From assembly GCF_000972845.2 (NCBI RefSeq), contig NC_040027.1, forward strand, positions 15,281,423 through 15,345,422: DNA of 64,000 nt. Reading direction: 5' to 3'. This DNA comes from Larimichthys crocea. Its lineage: Eukaryota; Chordata; Actinopteri; Sciaenidae. How positions within the stretch are numbered: the first letter of the stretch is position 1; each line of letters begins with the position of its first letter. Below are positions 1 through 12,731 of the stretch, piece by piece. A program made the translations under genes and the position numbers. Under the pieces are notes generated by a model, which ran no database searches, had not been told where the DNA came from, and worked only from the letters and a program-made list of their open reading frames with translations.

Positions 1-3000
1 ATGTTGGATTTTAAAGCCATTTGTTGACATAATAAACATCTTACTATTTGCACTCAGATGTCTGAAACAGAAGTAAGGAAATCTGAGTCTGGGAAAGTTT
101 GAAATAGAAAATGTGTGGGAACGTTATAAAAAAAGAGCAACAGTGCAGAGTTGTCACTGTTGTACAGTGGGATGGTGGCGAGCGTGCGCTTGTTGTATAC
201 ATGGTGGTGGAGATGATGGTTCCTGGCCCAACATTTGTATGTGTCCAATAGAAAGCTCTTTGTTCAATCTTGAGTCTGTAAAAACAAAGTGCCACATTGT
301 CAGTATCTTTGTGTGTGTAATGAATGGTCGCATATACTGCCTTACATTTCCGCTGGACTATAATTGGCATACGACCACCGTCCAAGCAAGTGGTTTTTCA
401 GAGCTGTAGATTTACCGTGAAACAGTGTGCTGTTAGGACGACAGACAAGATAAACAACTGCTGTAACGCCAGAAAGAATCACAGCAAACAATACTGGGTC
501 AACGTGGCTGTCGAGATCTTGGCTTGTCATGCACCTCTGCCTTTTAAAAACTGTGTTCAAGAAAAGTGAGGCAGTCTTAAGATGTACATGTATGTGACAG
601 CGAGTGCGGTCTTCTTATTAAATCGTTTTGTGGCATTTAAAAGCCTGCCAGCTAACACATTAGAGAACAGAGCAGGGGAAATTGACACTGAGAAATGACG
701 CACGATGTATTGAGTAGCTTTGTGGTGTCCGGAGAGGATATTTTCAGAAGGAAAAGAGGGATCGTGATCACTATTACCATTCAGCTATTGATAGAAACAT
801 ATGCAGGCTCAAGGTGGAACATGCGTCTTTGTCTGTAGGTTACATGATACACACATTTTTATTTTATTTCCTAAGTTTTTATTGTAGCAGGGATCACATC
901 CATTGACTCAGTGACTGCAGGCAGTCTTTTGTATAATGTGGTGAAAAAGGAAATAGTTCATGTACACTCTCTATAAGGGTTTGTTTGCTGTTCATGTGCT
1001 GAGATTTTTTATCACTATTGGCAACATGGTAGTCTTAATTTCTGTCTTGGCTGTGTGCTGTCAACAACCACCCGCGCACACAAACTATTCTTCTTTGTTC
1101 CCTCATTAATCATCATTCCCCTGCATGTTTTTGCCTCTCACAATTATAGCGCAGTGTCACGATGGGGTCAGCGGTGTGATGATGCCTTCTGCAGCACAGC
1201 GTCGACACTGCCCTCCCATCACCGTGGCGACTTTGAGCGTGAGCTTGAGCTCTAGTGGACAGATGGCTTGAAAACACACTGAAGCTATGGCAGAGAGATG
1301 CCATTACCTGCTGTGTGTGATCACAGTGTGCAAAGACATGTCCAAAGAGTGTCTGTGTGTGTGTGTGTGTGTGTGTAGGCTCGTGCACTCATGAGCATGC
1401 GGGGGAGGAGATATTTCTGTGATGCTTTCCAAAACATAATGAAGGTTGCCCCTTTTGCCTGTCTTTATCTTCATTTCCTGCCACTTGGTAATACTTGAAT
1501 AGTAATTAAATAATCTTTTGCAGACAGTGGCTTCTTCCTCATTGACTTGCTAGACGTTTGTCCTTGATGTTGTGTGTAGTTAGTAAGTATTGTTCTGCTC
1601 TTTGTTAACGCAGCTCAGGACCTACAATATAGTTATTCTCCTGGGCATGGTAAGGAACACACAAGTGGATATCAGCTCCAGTAAATCCCCGGTTATGTGT
1701 GAGAACAGATGGTGAATCTGTCTAACCGAGCCATATTTCTTGACTTGCATTCATCCTCCCTCCCTCCTCCTGTTGGAAAGTGACAATAGAGGAGGCTAAT
1801 GACCTTTGACGGTGTCTGCCAAGAGCACGCCATCCTCAGGTGAAGCCAGGTGGTTCAGGCAGGTTGCCACCATCTGTAGACGCAATTAGTTGCTGCAGTT
1901 GCAAATGCAGTTTCCAGGGTTGAGCATGTGTGTGTGTGTGGTTTTTAAAAAAAAAAAAGAAAAAAGAACTGATTAATAATGGGCAATTACAGTTAGTCGA
2001 AATAACCGCAGCATGCTGGGCGTGATTTCTAGGAGGAGACAGGCGGCGGTTCTTTGTGAGAAGATTAAAGCAGCAAAATTTTTGGTTTTGTGTCTTGCGC
2101 TTTGATAATCAACCTCGGAGGACAGACGCGCTCCGACAGGGTGCTGGGTTTGGATAAGGAGCGGTCTGCGATCACACAGTGGTCCGCGGTAATGATCTGC
2201 CACTGCTTTGAACTCCGATATCACAGTCTCGTTCACAGAAAGGGTAGGGTGGAGCTGACTAACAAAAAAACATCCTAGCGCTCATGCTTTTCTAGGATGA
2301 AGGCATGATAATGATGCACAGACAGCGCAACACAATAGCACATTCATATTTCATCACTTCTGTCGTGCAGAAGCTTATTCTTGTAGGCAGCTTTTAGGAT
2401 TTAGGCAGTACAGAGACCTACCAAGTCAAAAAGTCAGAGCCACATGCAGAATAGACATACAGTACATGCTTCACATACTCGACCTGCACCTATAGCTGTC
2501 TCTTACACACGTATATGTACAAGTGCCACCTGACTCTCTGCGAACAATCAGCTCATTAACATCCAGCCAACCGTGCTCAGAGCCTCATACAGTAACAGAT
2601 AATTGCGTAGCGGGGTGGCAGGCGTGGAGAGAACACCACCTGAGACTCTTCCAGTAGGCATTGACTCTGTATTGATGTTCATCAGCTGCAATCACATCAT
2701 GGTGCTCCGTGTCTCATGGTGGTTCCTTTTACAAAAATGTGCTTGTCCGCCCTTATTCGAGAGCCTAATGAATTTTAGCAGAATACTGAGATGAAGATGG
2801 AGACCTGGATGAGGAATAAAACTGGATGGACACTTTAGGCAAACAGAGAGAGAGGGAAATGAGAAGGAAGTAAGAGGAGAGATTGGCTGCTGGTGGAGGA
2901 ATTGATGCGAGCAGGCTTCAGGGGTAAAGACAAGGATCAGAAGCTCGTTGAATAGATTTTTCTTTTCCCTGCGTTGCTTGTCAGACACTTAGTGCTGGCT

Positions 3001-3579
3001 GGCAGCAGTTTTACTTCAGTGAGCACGTACATGTTGTGTATATGTGTGTGTCTGTCTGTGTATGTGTGTGTCTGTATATATTGTGTGAGATGGAGAGAGA
3101 GGCAGGCATTTTTGCAGAGTAGTGTCTAAACCTCTCTTTTGGCACTGCTGGGATTAGAGGTGTCTGTTTAATTAATGCTCTCTTTCCCCCCCTTCTTTTT
3201 TTTCCCTCTCTCACACTCATCCTTTATCTCTTTTTCTCTTTGGCTTGCTTCCCCCTTGTTCTCCCTGCACTCAAGTACTCAAATTACTCAGAGCTGTGCT
3301 TCAGACAGTGCCATTTTCAGGTCATTGCTTTCTCAGTTGTTCAGGTTTTTGAGGTAATACTGTCGACTGTGTGTTTGCTTGCGAGCGAGCGAGAAAAGAG
3401 CATCAAGGTAACCAGTTCTTTCCTCCAAATAGGAGCTCAAACGACGGCATTTTTCCTCCTCTCGGTTGGTCCATCGTCTCTGACACCCACTGTTGCGAAT
3501 TTGTGGAAACATTTCTCAGATGGAAGTTGTTCAATCTTTTTTTTTTTACTCTCTCTCTTTTGTCATTCTTTATTTCCAG
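1..3579 (+). other. ipo13: Probable IPO13 intron 1 (no coding exon recognised)
   Basis: No exon of a known gene could be recognised on either strand here. The first IPO13 exon in the window begins at 3580 in phase 0, at the residue corresponding to about position 29 of the human protein. The exon with the start codon and the N-terminal roughly 28 residues must therefore lie further upstream, and this stretch is most simply part of intron 1. It contains short TG runs (about 1351-1376 and 3030-3085), a poly-A run near 1948 and a pyrimidine-rich tract at 3181-3250. An unrecognised 5' UTR exon cannot be excluded. Confidence 0.6.
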
Positions 3580-6500
3580 GCACTCCATCAGTTGTACTAT
3601 GATCCCAATATAGAAAACAAGAATCTGGCCCAGAAATGGCTAATGCAGGCTCAGGTCTCGCCTCAGGCCTGGCAGTTCTGCTGGGCCCTACTGAGCCCAG
3701 ATAAGGTACAGTGTACAAATACAAACCCTCACATGAACACACACACACACACACTCACAGAATAAAGCATTTGCGTCATTTGCGTCCTCATCATCTCTCA
3801 CAGGTACCAGAGATCCAGTATTTTGGTGCCAGTGCACTTCACACCAAGATCTCTCGCTACTGGTCCGACATCCCCACAGACCAGTATGAGTCTCTGAAGA
3901 CCCAGCTGTTCTCCCAGATTGCCTGCTTCTCCTCCGGCTCCAAGATGGTGCTCACCCGACTATGTGTGGCCTTGGCCTCTCTGGCGCTCAACACAATGCC
4001 CGAGGCCTGGCCTGGCGCGGTGGCAGAGATGGTGCGGGTGTTCCAGGAGGAGGGGGGAGGGGTGGATGGACGGGCACGCTGCCTGGCATTGCTGGAGCTG
4101 CTCACCGTCCTGCCTGAGGAGTTCCAGACCAGTCGCCTGCCACAGTACCGAAAGGGACAGGTACGTCTTTTTCCTACCTGTATAGACGATGAATGTGTCC
4201 AAAGGTTTTCTTTCATTTTGATGTGTTCATCAGTCCGAATCAAACCTCATTACTGATTGAGAGCTTACTGAAATGTGTCTGTAGCACAGATGTTTTGTCA
4301 AATTGTGAATTAAAGTCACAATTTGACTGTATTTTAAGAGTAAGATATCAATAAAACAAAAAAAAAGTGTCTTATTGGCACTAGTATAGAACAGCAGAGG
4401 AACATACCACACAGAAGTCATACCGCTGTTTTCATCATCTCTATAGGTTCGGGGTGCCCTGGGCCGGGAGTGGGGGTCAGTATGTCCCTTACTGCAGCAA
4501 CTGCTGCGAAGGACGGACAGCCCCGGGGCGGTGAAAGCTCGCGTACTGCGCTGCCTGTCATCCTGGGTGCTGCTGGATGTGCCCCTAAGTGAGAGCGAAG
4601 GCCTGGTGCACGACTGCTTCAGCGCACTGCCTGACCCAGAGCTCTTCGACACAGCGGTGGAGGCTATAGTCAACGCCATCTCGCAGCCCGACTCCCAAAG
4701 GTGTGTACAAATGTTGCATGCCAACCCCGGGAGAAGGCTGAAAAAATAACATACTGTGTGTTTTGATGGTTATGAGTGGAGAAATTACACTGGAGTGAAA
4801 ATGGAGGGCGAAGAGAGGAGGAAAAAAAAGGAGGATGCATTAGCCAAGGGCAGGAAACAGAGAGGATGGGCACTGGAAGGGCATCGGGAAAGGAAAGGAG
4901 GGAAGGAAGGAAGGAGGGAGGGATTGATACAGGGCAAGTTGACAGCCAGGGGGAGGAGAGCGACATTTCTCGGTTGGCTGGGGTTGCTATGGTTACAGAG
5001 CTGGGTAGAGATGTCATCATGCCCTGGTTGATTCAGACATGGCAGGCACCCATTACCCCTCCCCTAGAGGGAGAGAGAGAGGGAGAGGGTGGGTGGGGTT
5101 GACGGGACGATGTAAAGAGAAGTAAGGGTACTGTGAGGAGGAGGTGGAGTGAAGAGGAAGGTGTGAAAGTGTGCAAGAATAAGAGACTTCATCCTCCATA
5201 CCTCTGCAATGCTATTCACACAAGAGGGACTCGTATCTGTGAAGTTGTTGCTGACAAGTCAGTTTAAACACACTCAATTTATGCTGAGCAGATGGCGGAG
5301 AGACGATTAAAGGTAGCATGAGTTACAGGTACAACAGCCTCAGCGAGCGTCGCCGGGCTCCTATAGAATCGAGTATGTTAGTGATCTGATTTTTTTTTCT
5401 CTGAATTTCAAATGTTCAAAACTAAATTTCACGTTTTAAAATTCCTACATTTTCCTCTCCTTCTTTCTCTTGTGTTGTGTCACACTGATCACGGCTCTGC
5501 ATGTTTGCCGGTGTGTTTGTCAGGTCCTCCCAAAAGTCTTGACTCTCATTAGAGGCGTCTCTCGAGACACACTGGGCCTCAGTCTTTATCAGACTATGAG
5601 AACATTGTGTTGTCTACCTATATGGAAGTATCTGTGTGTATGAGAGAGGAGGAAAAGATATGAATCTATAAGTAAACCTGGTATGTTTTTCCCCTCCCAT
5701 CCTCATAGCCCACCTTTTGTTCCACCTATAGATTCAGCTCTCTGTTTTTTCTATATATTTTATATTTTCTTCCTCTCTGCCTCAGTTTCTTTGTGCGCTT
5801 CCTTTCCCCTTTCCCTTCTCTCGCCATCAGTACCAAGCCCTCCTCCCTGTCTCTTGTTCTCTCTCCCTCTGTTTAAACACATTACAGTCAACTCATTTGG
5901 GGGGATGCTATTGGTCCAGCTGCATCCTGTTGCCAGGCAACCCATTTCCCCTGTCTCGGAGTGTTGCAGTAATTGCAGAGGGGATCAGGGGTGGGGGATG
6001 GTGGGGCGTGGTGTGGTGTGGTGTGGTGTGGTGGAGTGGAGTGGAAGGAGAGAATAAAGGAGGAGTCAGGAAGGAGGCAGAAAGTGTATACCAGCAGGGC
6101 AGGGAGCAGAAGAGGAGAGGCCAGGCAACCGTGAGTTAGAGAGGAAACTGCAGCAGACCGTCTCAGAGGAAACTATAGGATGTCATCTTTTATAAGACAC
6201 AAATCCATTCTGCCTTTTTTTAATTGTATCACATACACACCAAGTCCCCTTTTGCTAAACGAAGAGTGCATGACCTGCATTTGCAAAGCTGCTTGTTAAA
6301 TATGAATGATCTTCTAAGTGCATGAACGCACACACACACACACACACAGTCACTCACTCATGAGTAAATTGCACGTCCCAGCGCTGCTCTCGCAGGGGTT
6401 ACTTAGGCAGACAAACACAGACTATGTAGACCAACGCACACACACACACACACAGACAGGTACGAGCTTATTAGAGGAAGGCTAGATTCATACACATCAC

Positions 6501-9500
6501 ATCTCAGCAGGGTGGAGCGGTTCCGGTTCTTTGGCTTTTAAGGGTGCCTGAATAACAAATGCTTTCCTGGGCCGGAGTAAGACATGTGTTTAACCTGCAC
6601 AGCAGAGGATGAAGAGGATCAGTGTCATTTTTCTGGCCAGTACAGTTCTATAAGCGAGTATATTAATGCAGAAACAATTAGTCGATAGAAAAGGGGGGGG
6701 TTTCAGTGCCACTGTAAATTGGAAAGCTTTGAGGATCTGACTGTCGTTTGGACAAAAACTGTTTTTTGTACATTTTATGGGTTAAACGATTCATTACTTG
6801 ATACTGAAAGTTCGTTAGCTGAAAAAAACAGATGAATCGATGATTGAAAGAATAGTTAGTCGCAGACATAAGTTCCAGGTTTCAGGTTGATTTGTTTCTT
6901 TTCAAACGTTGCTGAAGACGCACAACCTTGATGTGTCATTGATGAATATTCATCGACCTGGACCTGCATTTGTATTGATGTTCTCAGGAAAGATGAAGCA
7001 CCTCCTGCATACCACAAAACCCCCGCTGGGACTGACATACACGTAGTACTGTTTACGTTTATAGCATTCATACACACACGTGCACAAAATCTCCTCCGTG
7101 ACATTCAGGCGCACACACGCACGCCCTTCATCTCCAAATGTCACCCCCTTCACTTGCTGTCATTAAGGCTGACGGGAGGATGTCGTCTGATGTTTTCACA
7201 TGACCACATCTGAGGCTGTTTTGCCAAGTGTATTTGTGTACGATGTGTCCATGCGAGTTTTTGTGCGTGTGTGTGTCAGCACATGTGTGTGTGTTTTTAG
7301 AGTGAGGGAATTTTAGATGACTGAGACAGCAGGAAGAAGACAGAATAATAACTGACAGCAGCGCAGCTTTGAGCAGCAGCTTTGAATAGATTTTCTAGTC
7401 CCTGGTAGATGTGTGGGTTTTTTAGGGTGGGTGTGCTGGATCAGAGGTTGGACTGACTAGAACTGAGATTTGATTTGAAACAAACACTTGTCTTGAGAAG
7501 GAGCAATAAATACATCAACTTAGCTGTGAGCGGTGTGAGTCAGTCTGGCTCTGCATGTCATTCTCATCTCACTTGCACTGCACTTTAACTGAACCGTATT
7601 CCTAACTTTCAATTCTGGCATTTCTTTTTCTGTGTCCATGGGTTGTAGATACGTGAACACTTTGCTGAAACTGGTTCCCCAAGTGCTGGCTCTCCAGGAA
7701 CAGCTCAGAGAGGCTGTTCAGAATGGAGATATGGAGGCCTGCCATGGTATCTGCAGGATCGCCGTTACACTGGGAGAAAACCACTCCAGGTGTGTGAGAG
7801 GATGTTTGTCAGATGGCCTGTATCAATGTAGAGATTTTATCATGTCACGTCCGGTCACTTTTATTCATATAGCCCAGTATCAGATAACAAATTTGCCACA
7901 AGGGGCTTCTGTAGAGCATATAAACCCCTCTGTGATGAGATCCTCGATTTGGAAAAATTCAGTTTTGTACCTTTTATCTTTGCCAAACTGATTTCCATAC
8001 ATGACTGAATAATGAATCATTTTTTGGATGGAATAAAAAAATTCTGTAATACAGTGACATTGAAAGCAACACATATAAAATGTGTTCAAGCCAATCCAAC
8101 AACAAAAGATATATATCTTTTTTAGTTTTTAAGCAAATCTCAACAGTACTACTATATAAAAAGTTTCTTACGGCTAAATTTCATCGAGCATGAATGCAAC
8201 GTGTTTCGTGTGCGACAGCCACCGGAGCTAACCATGGCCGTTCTAGTCAATGTTAATAACACCCCGTGCAAACTTCCAATCTTAAAAACAGCCAAAAGGT
8301 TAATCATTTAACTATGTAGCATATTCACACATTTAGAAGCACATTAACAGGGGACGATGACCAAACCTGGCGGGCAAAAGGCTCCTGGTTGGGTTTGAAG
8401 TCACGTGTAGATCGGATCAAAACAGCTTTGTGGCCATGACGTGACAGAGATGTGCACTGCTTTGCACCGAAGTATTGCAATATTCTGTCCACTGTGCACT
8501 GTGCAGTCTCCACTTATATTATATCTGTTGCTAGTTTACCTGTGTGCCAAGTGCCATGGACAGATGCCCAATTACACCTTTCTCTCTTCCTCTCTCTCTC
8601 TCTCTCCCCTTGACCCACCTCTCTGTCCAGGACTCTGTTGGAGCAGGTGGATCACTGGCAGAGCTTCCTGGCTTTAGTCAACATGATCATGTTTTGTACA
8701 GGCATCCCCGGCCACTACCCAGTCAACGAGACCACCAGCTCGCTCACACTCACCTTCTGGTATACGCTACAGGTAACGGATGTAAAAATTTCCTCCCGTC
8801 CTGTACTCTCTGTAATATAATGTTAAAGTGATGCTGTGGTAGTTTGACTTTGTCTTTTCTAGCTCCACAAAATCAGACCAAAAAAAAAAGCTTTGCTCAT
8901 TGTAGTCTGGAAATGGCACTTGCTTAAAACAGACATCTTTAAATAGACTGTTTAAAAACATGAACTCTCCCTGCACATGCCGATTGAATGATATCTGCTA
9001 CTCCCTGCTCGTTGTCTGTAGCTTTCAAATCATAAAACATGACAGTTTGTCTGAAAACATTTGCATTTTGTCTTCCATTTTATCCAACAATAATTGATTT
9101 CTTGCCTTGTGCAAGCAGACAATGTGCAGTTTCATATTAGATAATTGATATATGGGTTGTTGTTTCTCAGTGATGAATGATAAATCCTGGAAAATGTGAA
9201 ATTTACTTGAGTTTACTTTGTGAACTGTAACAGCTACCTATATTTAGAAAAGTGCATGAATAATTTTATGTTTTTTTTTCTCTTTCACTCCATCCTCAGG
9301 ATGAAATAATGTCATTCGAGTCGGATAAGCAGGCAGTGTATCTGCAGGTCTACAGGCCAGTATATTTCCAGCTAGTGGATGTTCTGCTACATAAAGCCCA
9401 ATTTCCCTCCGACCAGGAGTACGCGTCTTGGTCCTCGGATGAGAAAGAGCAATTCAGGATCTACAGGTGTGTGTGTGTGCGTGTGTGTGTTGTATGCCCA

Positions 9501-12500
9501 ACCCTGTTTTTGTCTATTGTGCTAACCAATTTCTACTGCACACTGTTGTGTGCAAGTGTTTCAGTGACAGTCTAAGTGTTTTAGAAATTACCCGCTGACA
9601 GGGTGATTGGTCAGCATATGAGTGTGTTTTTCTCTAATAAACTCTCACCGGACTGACAGCTGAGAGGGCAAAACATGTCAGGCAAATGGATTAATGGATA
9701 AGGTTTCAAGATTGCGTGCCCCCTAAAAATGTCTGTTTGTGCATGTCTGTCCTTCAGGGTTGATATCTCAGACACACTCATGTACGTTTACGAGATGCTG
9801 GGAGCAGAGCTGCTGAGTAACCTGTATGATAAACTAGGGAGACTGTTGACTAATGCGGAGCAGCCCACATCATGGCAGGTAGGTGATGCACACACAGACG
9901 GGTAAAGAGAAAATGTGAAGTATTGAGTATTCTTCTTTGAGTGTTGCACAGAACTGAAACTCTGTCACACTAGATGTAATAAACCAGTTTTTTAGTTTTA
10001 GTAGTTTATTTGTGTTGGCTTGCATGAAGTCTCTCGCACTCTCAAATTAAAATAAACATAAAGAAACGGTAACATAAGTTAAAAACACTTATTTGCATGA
10101 TTTAACATTGACATTTGACTCATTTTCATGTTGATTTTGGTTATTTTCACCTTCCACTGTGAAAATAATTGAGTTTTTTTTATTTATGCCATTTTATTAT
10201 CAACTAATTTTTCCTCCTTCTCCAGCACACAGAAGCTTTACTGTACGGCTTCCAGTCCATAGCGGAGACGATAGATGTGAATTACTCTGACGTCATCCCA
10301 GGCCTGATAGGACTCATCCCCAGAATCAGCATCAACAACGTCCAACTAGCAGACACAGTGATGTTCACTATAGGTGAGACGTGAAGTGTCACATGGATTA
10401 AAATGATCTCAACCCAAACAAACAAATGTTTAGTTTGCTGCTGCCAGTCCAGTAACACTCATATTGTTTCCCGTGTCTAAACTGTAAATCTCCCACTAGG
10501 TGCTTTGGCTGAATGGTTGGCTGACCACCCGGTGATGCTCAGCAGTGTCTTGCCCTTGGTGCTTCAGGCTTTGGGGAACCCAGACCTTTCTGTTTCTTCT
10601 GTTTCTACGCTGAAGAAAATTTGTAGGGAGTGCAAATATGACCTGCCACCCTACGCAACCAACATAGTAGCTGTGTCTCAAGTACGTGTACACATCTTTT
10701 GCATCTTTTGTAACCCGCTATTGCTTTTTTCAATTGATCCAATAATCCATATAAAAAACGATGTCGCAGAGTTTTGTCTAGTCCTGCTTTCCAAAAATAG
10801 TATGCACTCTTTGAAATCACTTCACTTGTTATTGTGGATTTTGTTTCTGCTTTCAAAAGAATAAAACCCTCACCCTGACTCTCTCTTTTCTCTAAAGGAG
10901 GTGCTTATAAAGCAGATCCACAAGGTCAGTGTGTGCTCTCCTACATTCACTCTCTCTTCTTGTCTTGGCGCTCCGTTCAGAAGTGACATTTAAATAAAGA
11001 ACAGTGTGAAAGAATTGCATAACGTTTGCAGCTTGTAGTCTAATGATGACATGTTATGTTTTGTGAGAAAATCTCCGTGCGGTCTTTCAGACTCCAAACT
11101 GATTGGCAAACCTGCGATTATCTTTTTCTTGCAGACAAGTCAGTGTATGTGGCTGATGCAAGCGCTCGGCTTCCTGCTCTCCGCTCTCCCTGTGGAAGAC
11201 ATCTTAAGAAACCTTCACTCGCTCATCACCCCTTACATTCAGCAACTGGAGAAGCTAGCAGATGAGACGGTGCGTACATCGATCAACATGTGCCAGTATA
11301 CACACACACACACACACACACGCACAAAGACAGACCAGGCACAGTTGGACACTGGCCAATAAGAACAGACCTTGTGTCTGTGTGGTGTCACTGCAGTGGA
11401 ACATTTCTCTGCGGGACCAGATTGGATTTGACCCTGCACCATGGGTTAGTGACTCACATGGAAGTAGCAAAAGACACACTTTCTCTCACTCACTCACGCA
11501 CCCACACACCACAGCAAGAGAGAAGAAAAAAAAATAGTGCCTACAGAGAGACACTTCGAGTAGGTCATGCTTTTACATGTGTATGCGCACAGTCATGCAA
11601 AAGAAAATTCTTCACCCTGTTTAAATGTCAGGTCCAGCAGAGCCTGGAGTCAGACTCGCACATCCAGCCATGCTGGTTGGTGTGAATGTGGAGGCAGTAT
11701 TACTTAGAAATAATGTTTACTGTGTGTGGAACAAAGTCGAATTTCTCCTGATCCCTTGTTCTACAATCAGTGAAGACCTTGGGTGGGGTAAATAGACATG
11801 TCATCTTAGATGAAGCTTTTCATTTATCTCCGTTTGTCTGTCCCTGTCTCACTCTTCACACAACACACACAGTCACACACTGTCTCATCCATCGTCGCCG
11901 ACTTCCTCCCCTCTCTTATTGTTTTCTGTCTAGCTTTTTGATGTATCGGCATTACATCAGACTAGGAAATCAGGTGGCGTGTCTGGAGCTGGACAAATAG
12001 TGGCACCTAGTGGGGAGACCTTTGGGTTACGTTACATCAGAGGTGAATGACCGTGATGACTGATGGGGCTGATTACAAACACTGATGAAATCACCCTAGT
12101 TTGGCATCATGTGCACATGCCGCTGTTGTTGTAGGATGACTGTCATAGGGGAAGAGTAGCGACATTGTGAGGGGAGAGACGGGAGGTGTGGTCATGAGAC
12201 TCCTCGTCACGGTCTTTTGGCTCTGTTGCATCACCATGGAGACAGACGATGATTAAACACTGCCAGTGAAATCCTAATTAATGATTTTACCTGGGAGAGG
12301 TGTCGTGCACCACGCTGATGTGTGATGTGTGAGAAAAGTGGTATTTGAAAGAGCCATTATCTTCTTTCTGTCACCGCATCGCTGAAATACCCGAGCCCAT
12401 TTTGTTTATTAGGTACTGCTAATTATTAACTCTTGTTATTTGCTCTATTTATTTGAGAAATAATGATGACAAATGCTGCTTACTTTGCCTCAGACCAACT

Positions 12501-12686
12501 GAAAAACTATGAATAAAAAGTATTCAATTTACAAAACTGTGATTTATTATACAATCATTTGCAAAATTGTTTATTATGTTTAGTAAAATTTTGGTAGCAT
12601 ATTCAGCTTTTAAGGTCTATTTGTCTTCATAAACATTTTAGTTATTTTGAACAGTGGATTTAAGTTTTTTAATAACAAGTGAAATA

Positions 12687-12731
<45 letters not shown>

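Noticed and set aside
3371..3613. Possible IPO13 first coding exon just before 3580
   Set aside because: The frame gives no match to the expected N-terminal FTVENVEK-like sequence, and a clear acceptor (tatttccag) precedes 3580. The first coding exon must lie outside the window.
4230..4724. 164-codon minus-strand open frame
   Set aside because: It is the antisense shadow of the IPO13 exon 4447-4700, whose codon usage keeps the opposite frame open.
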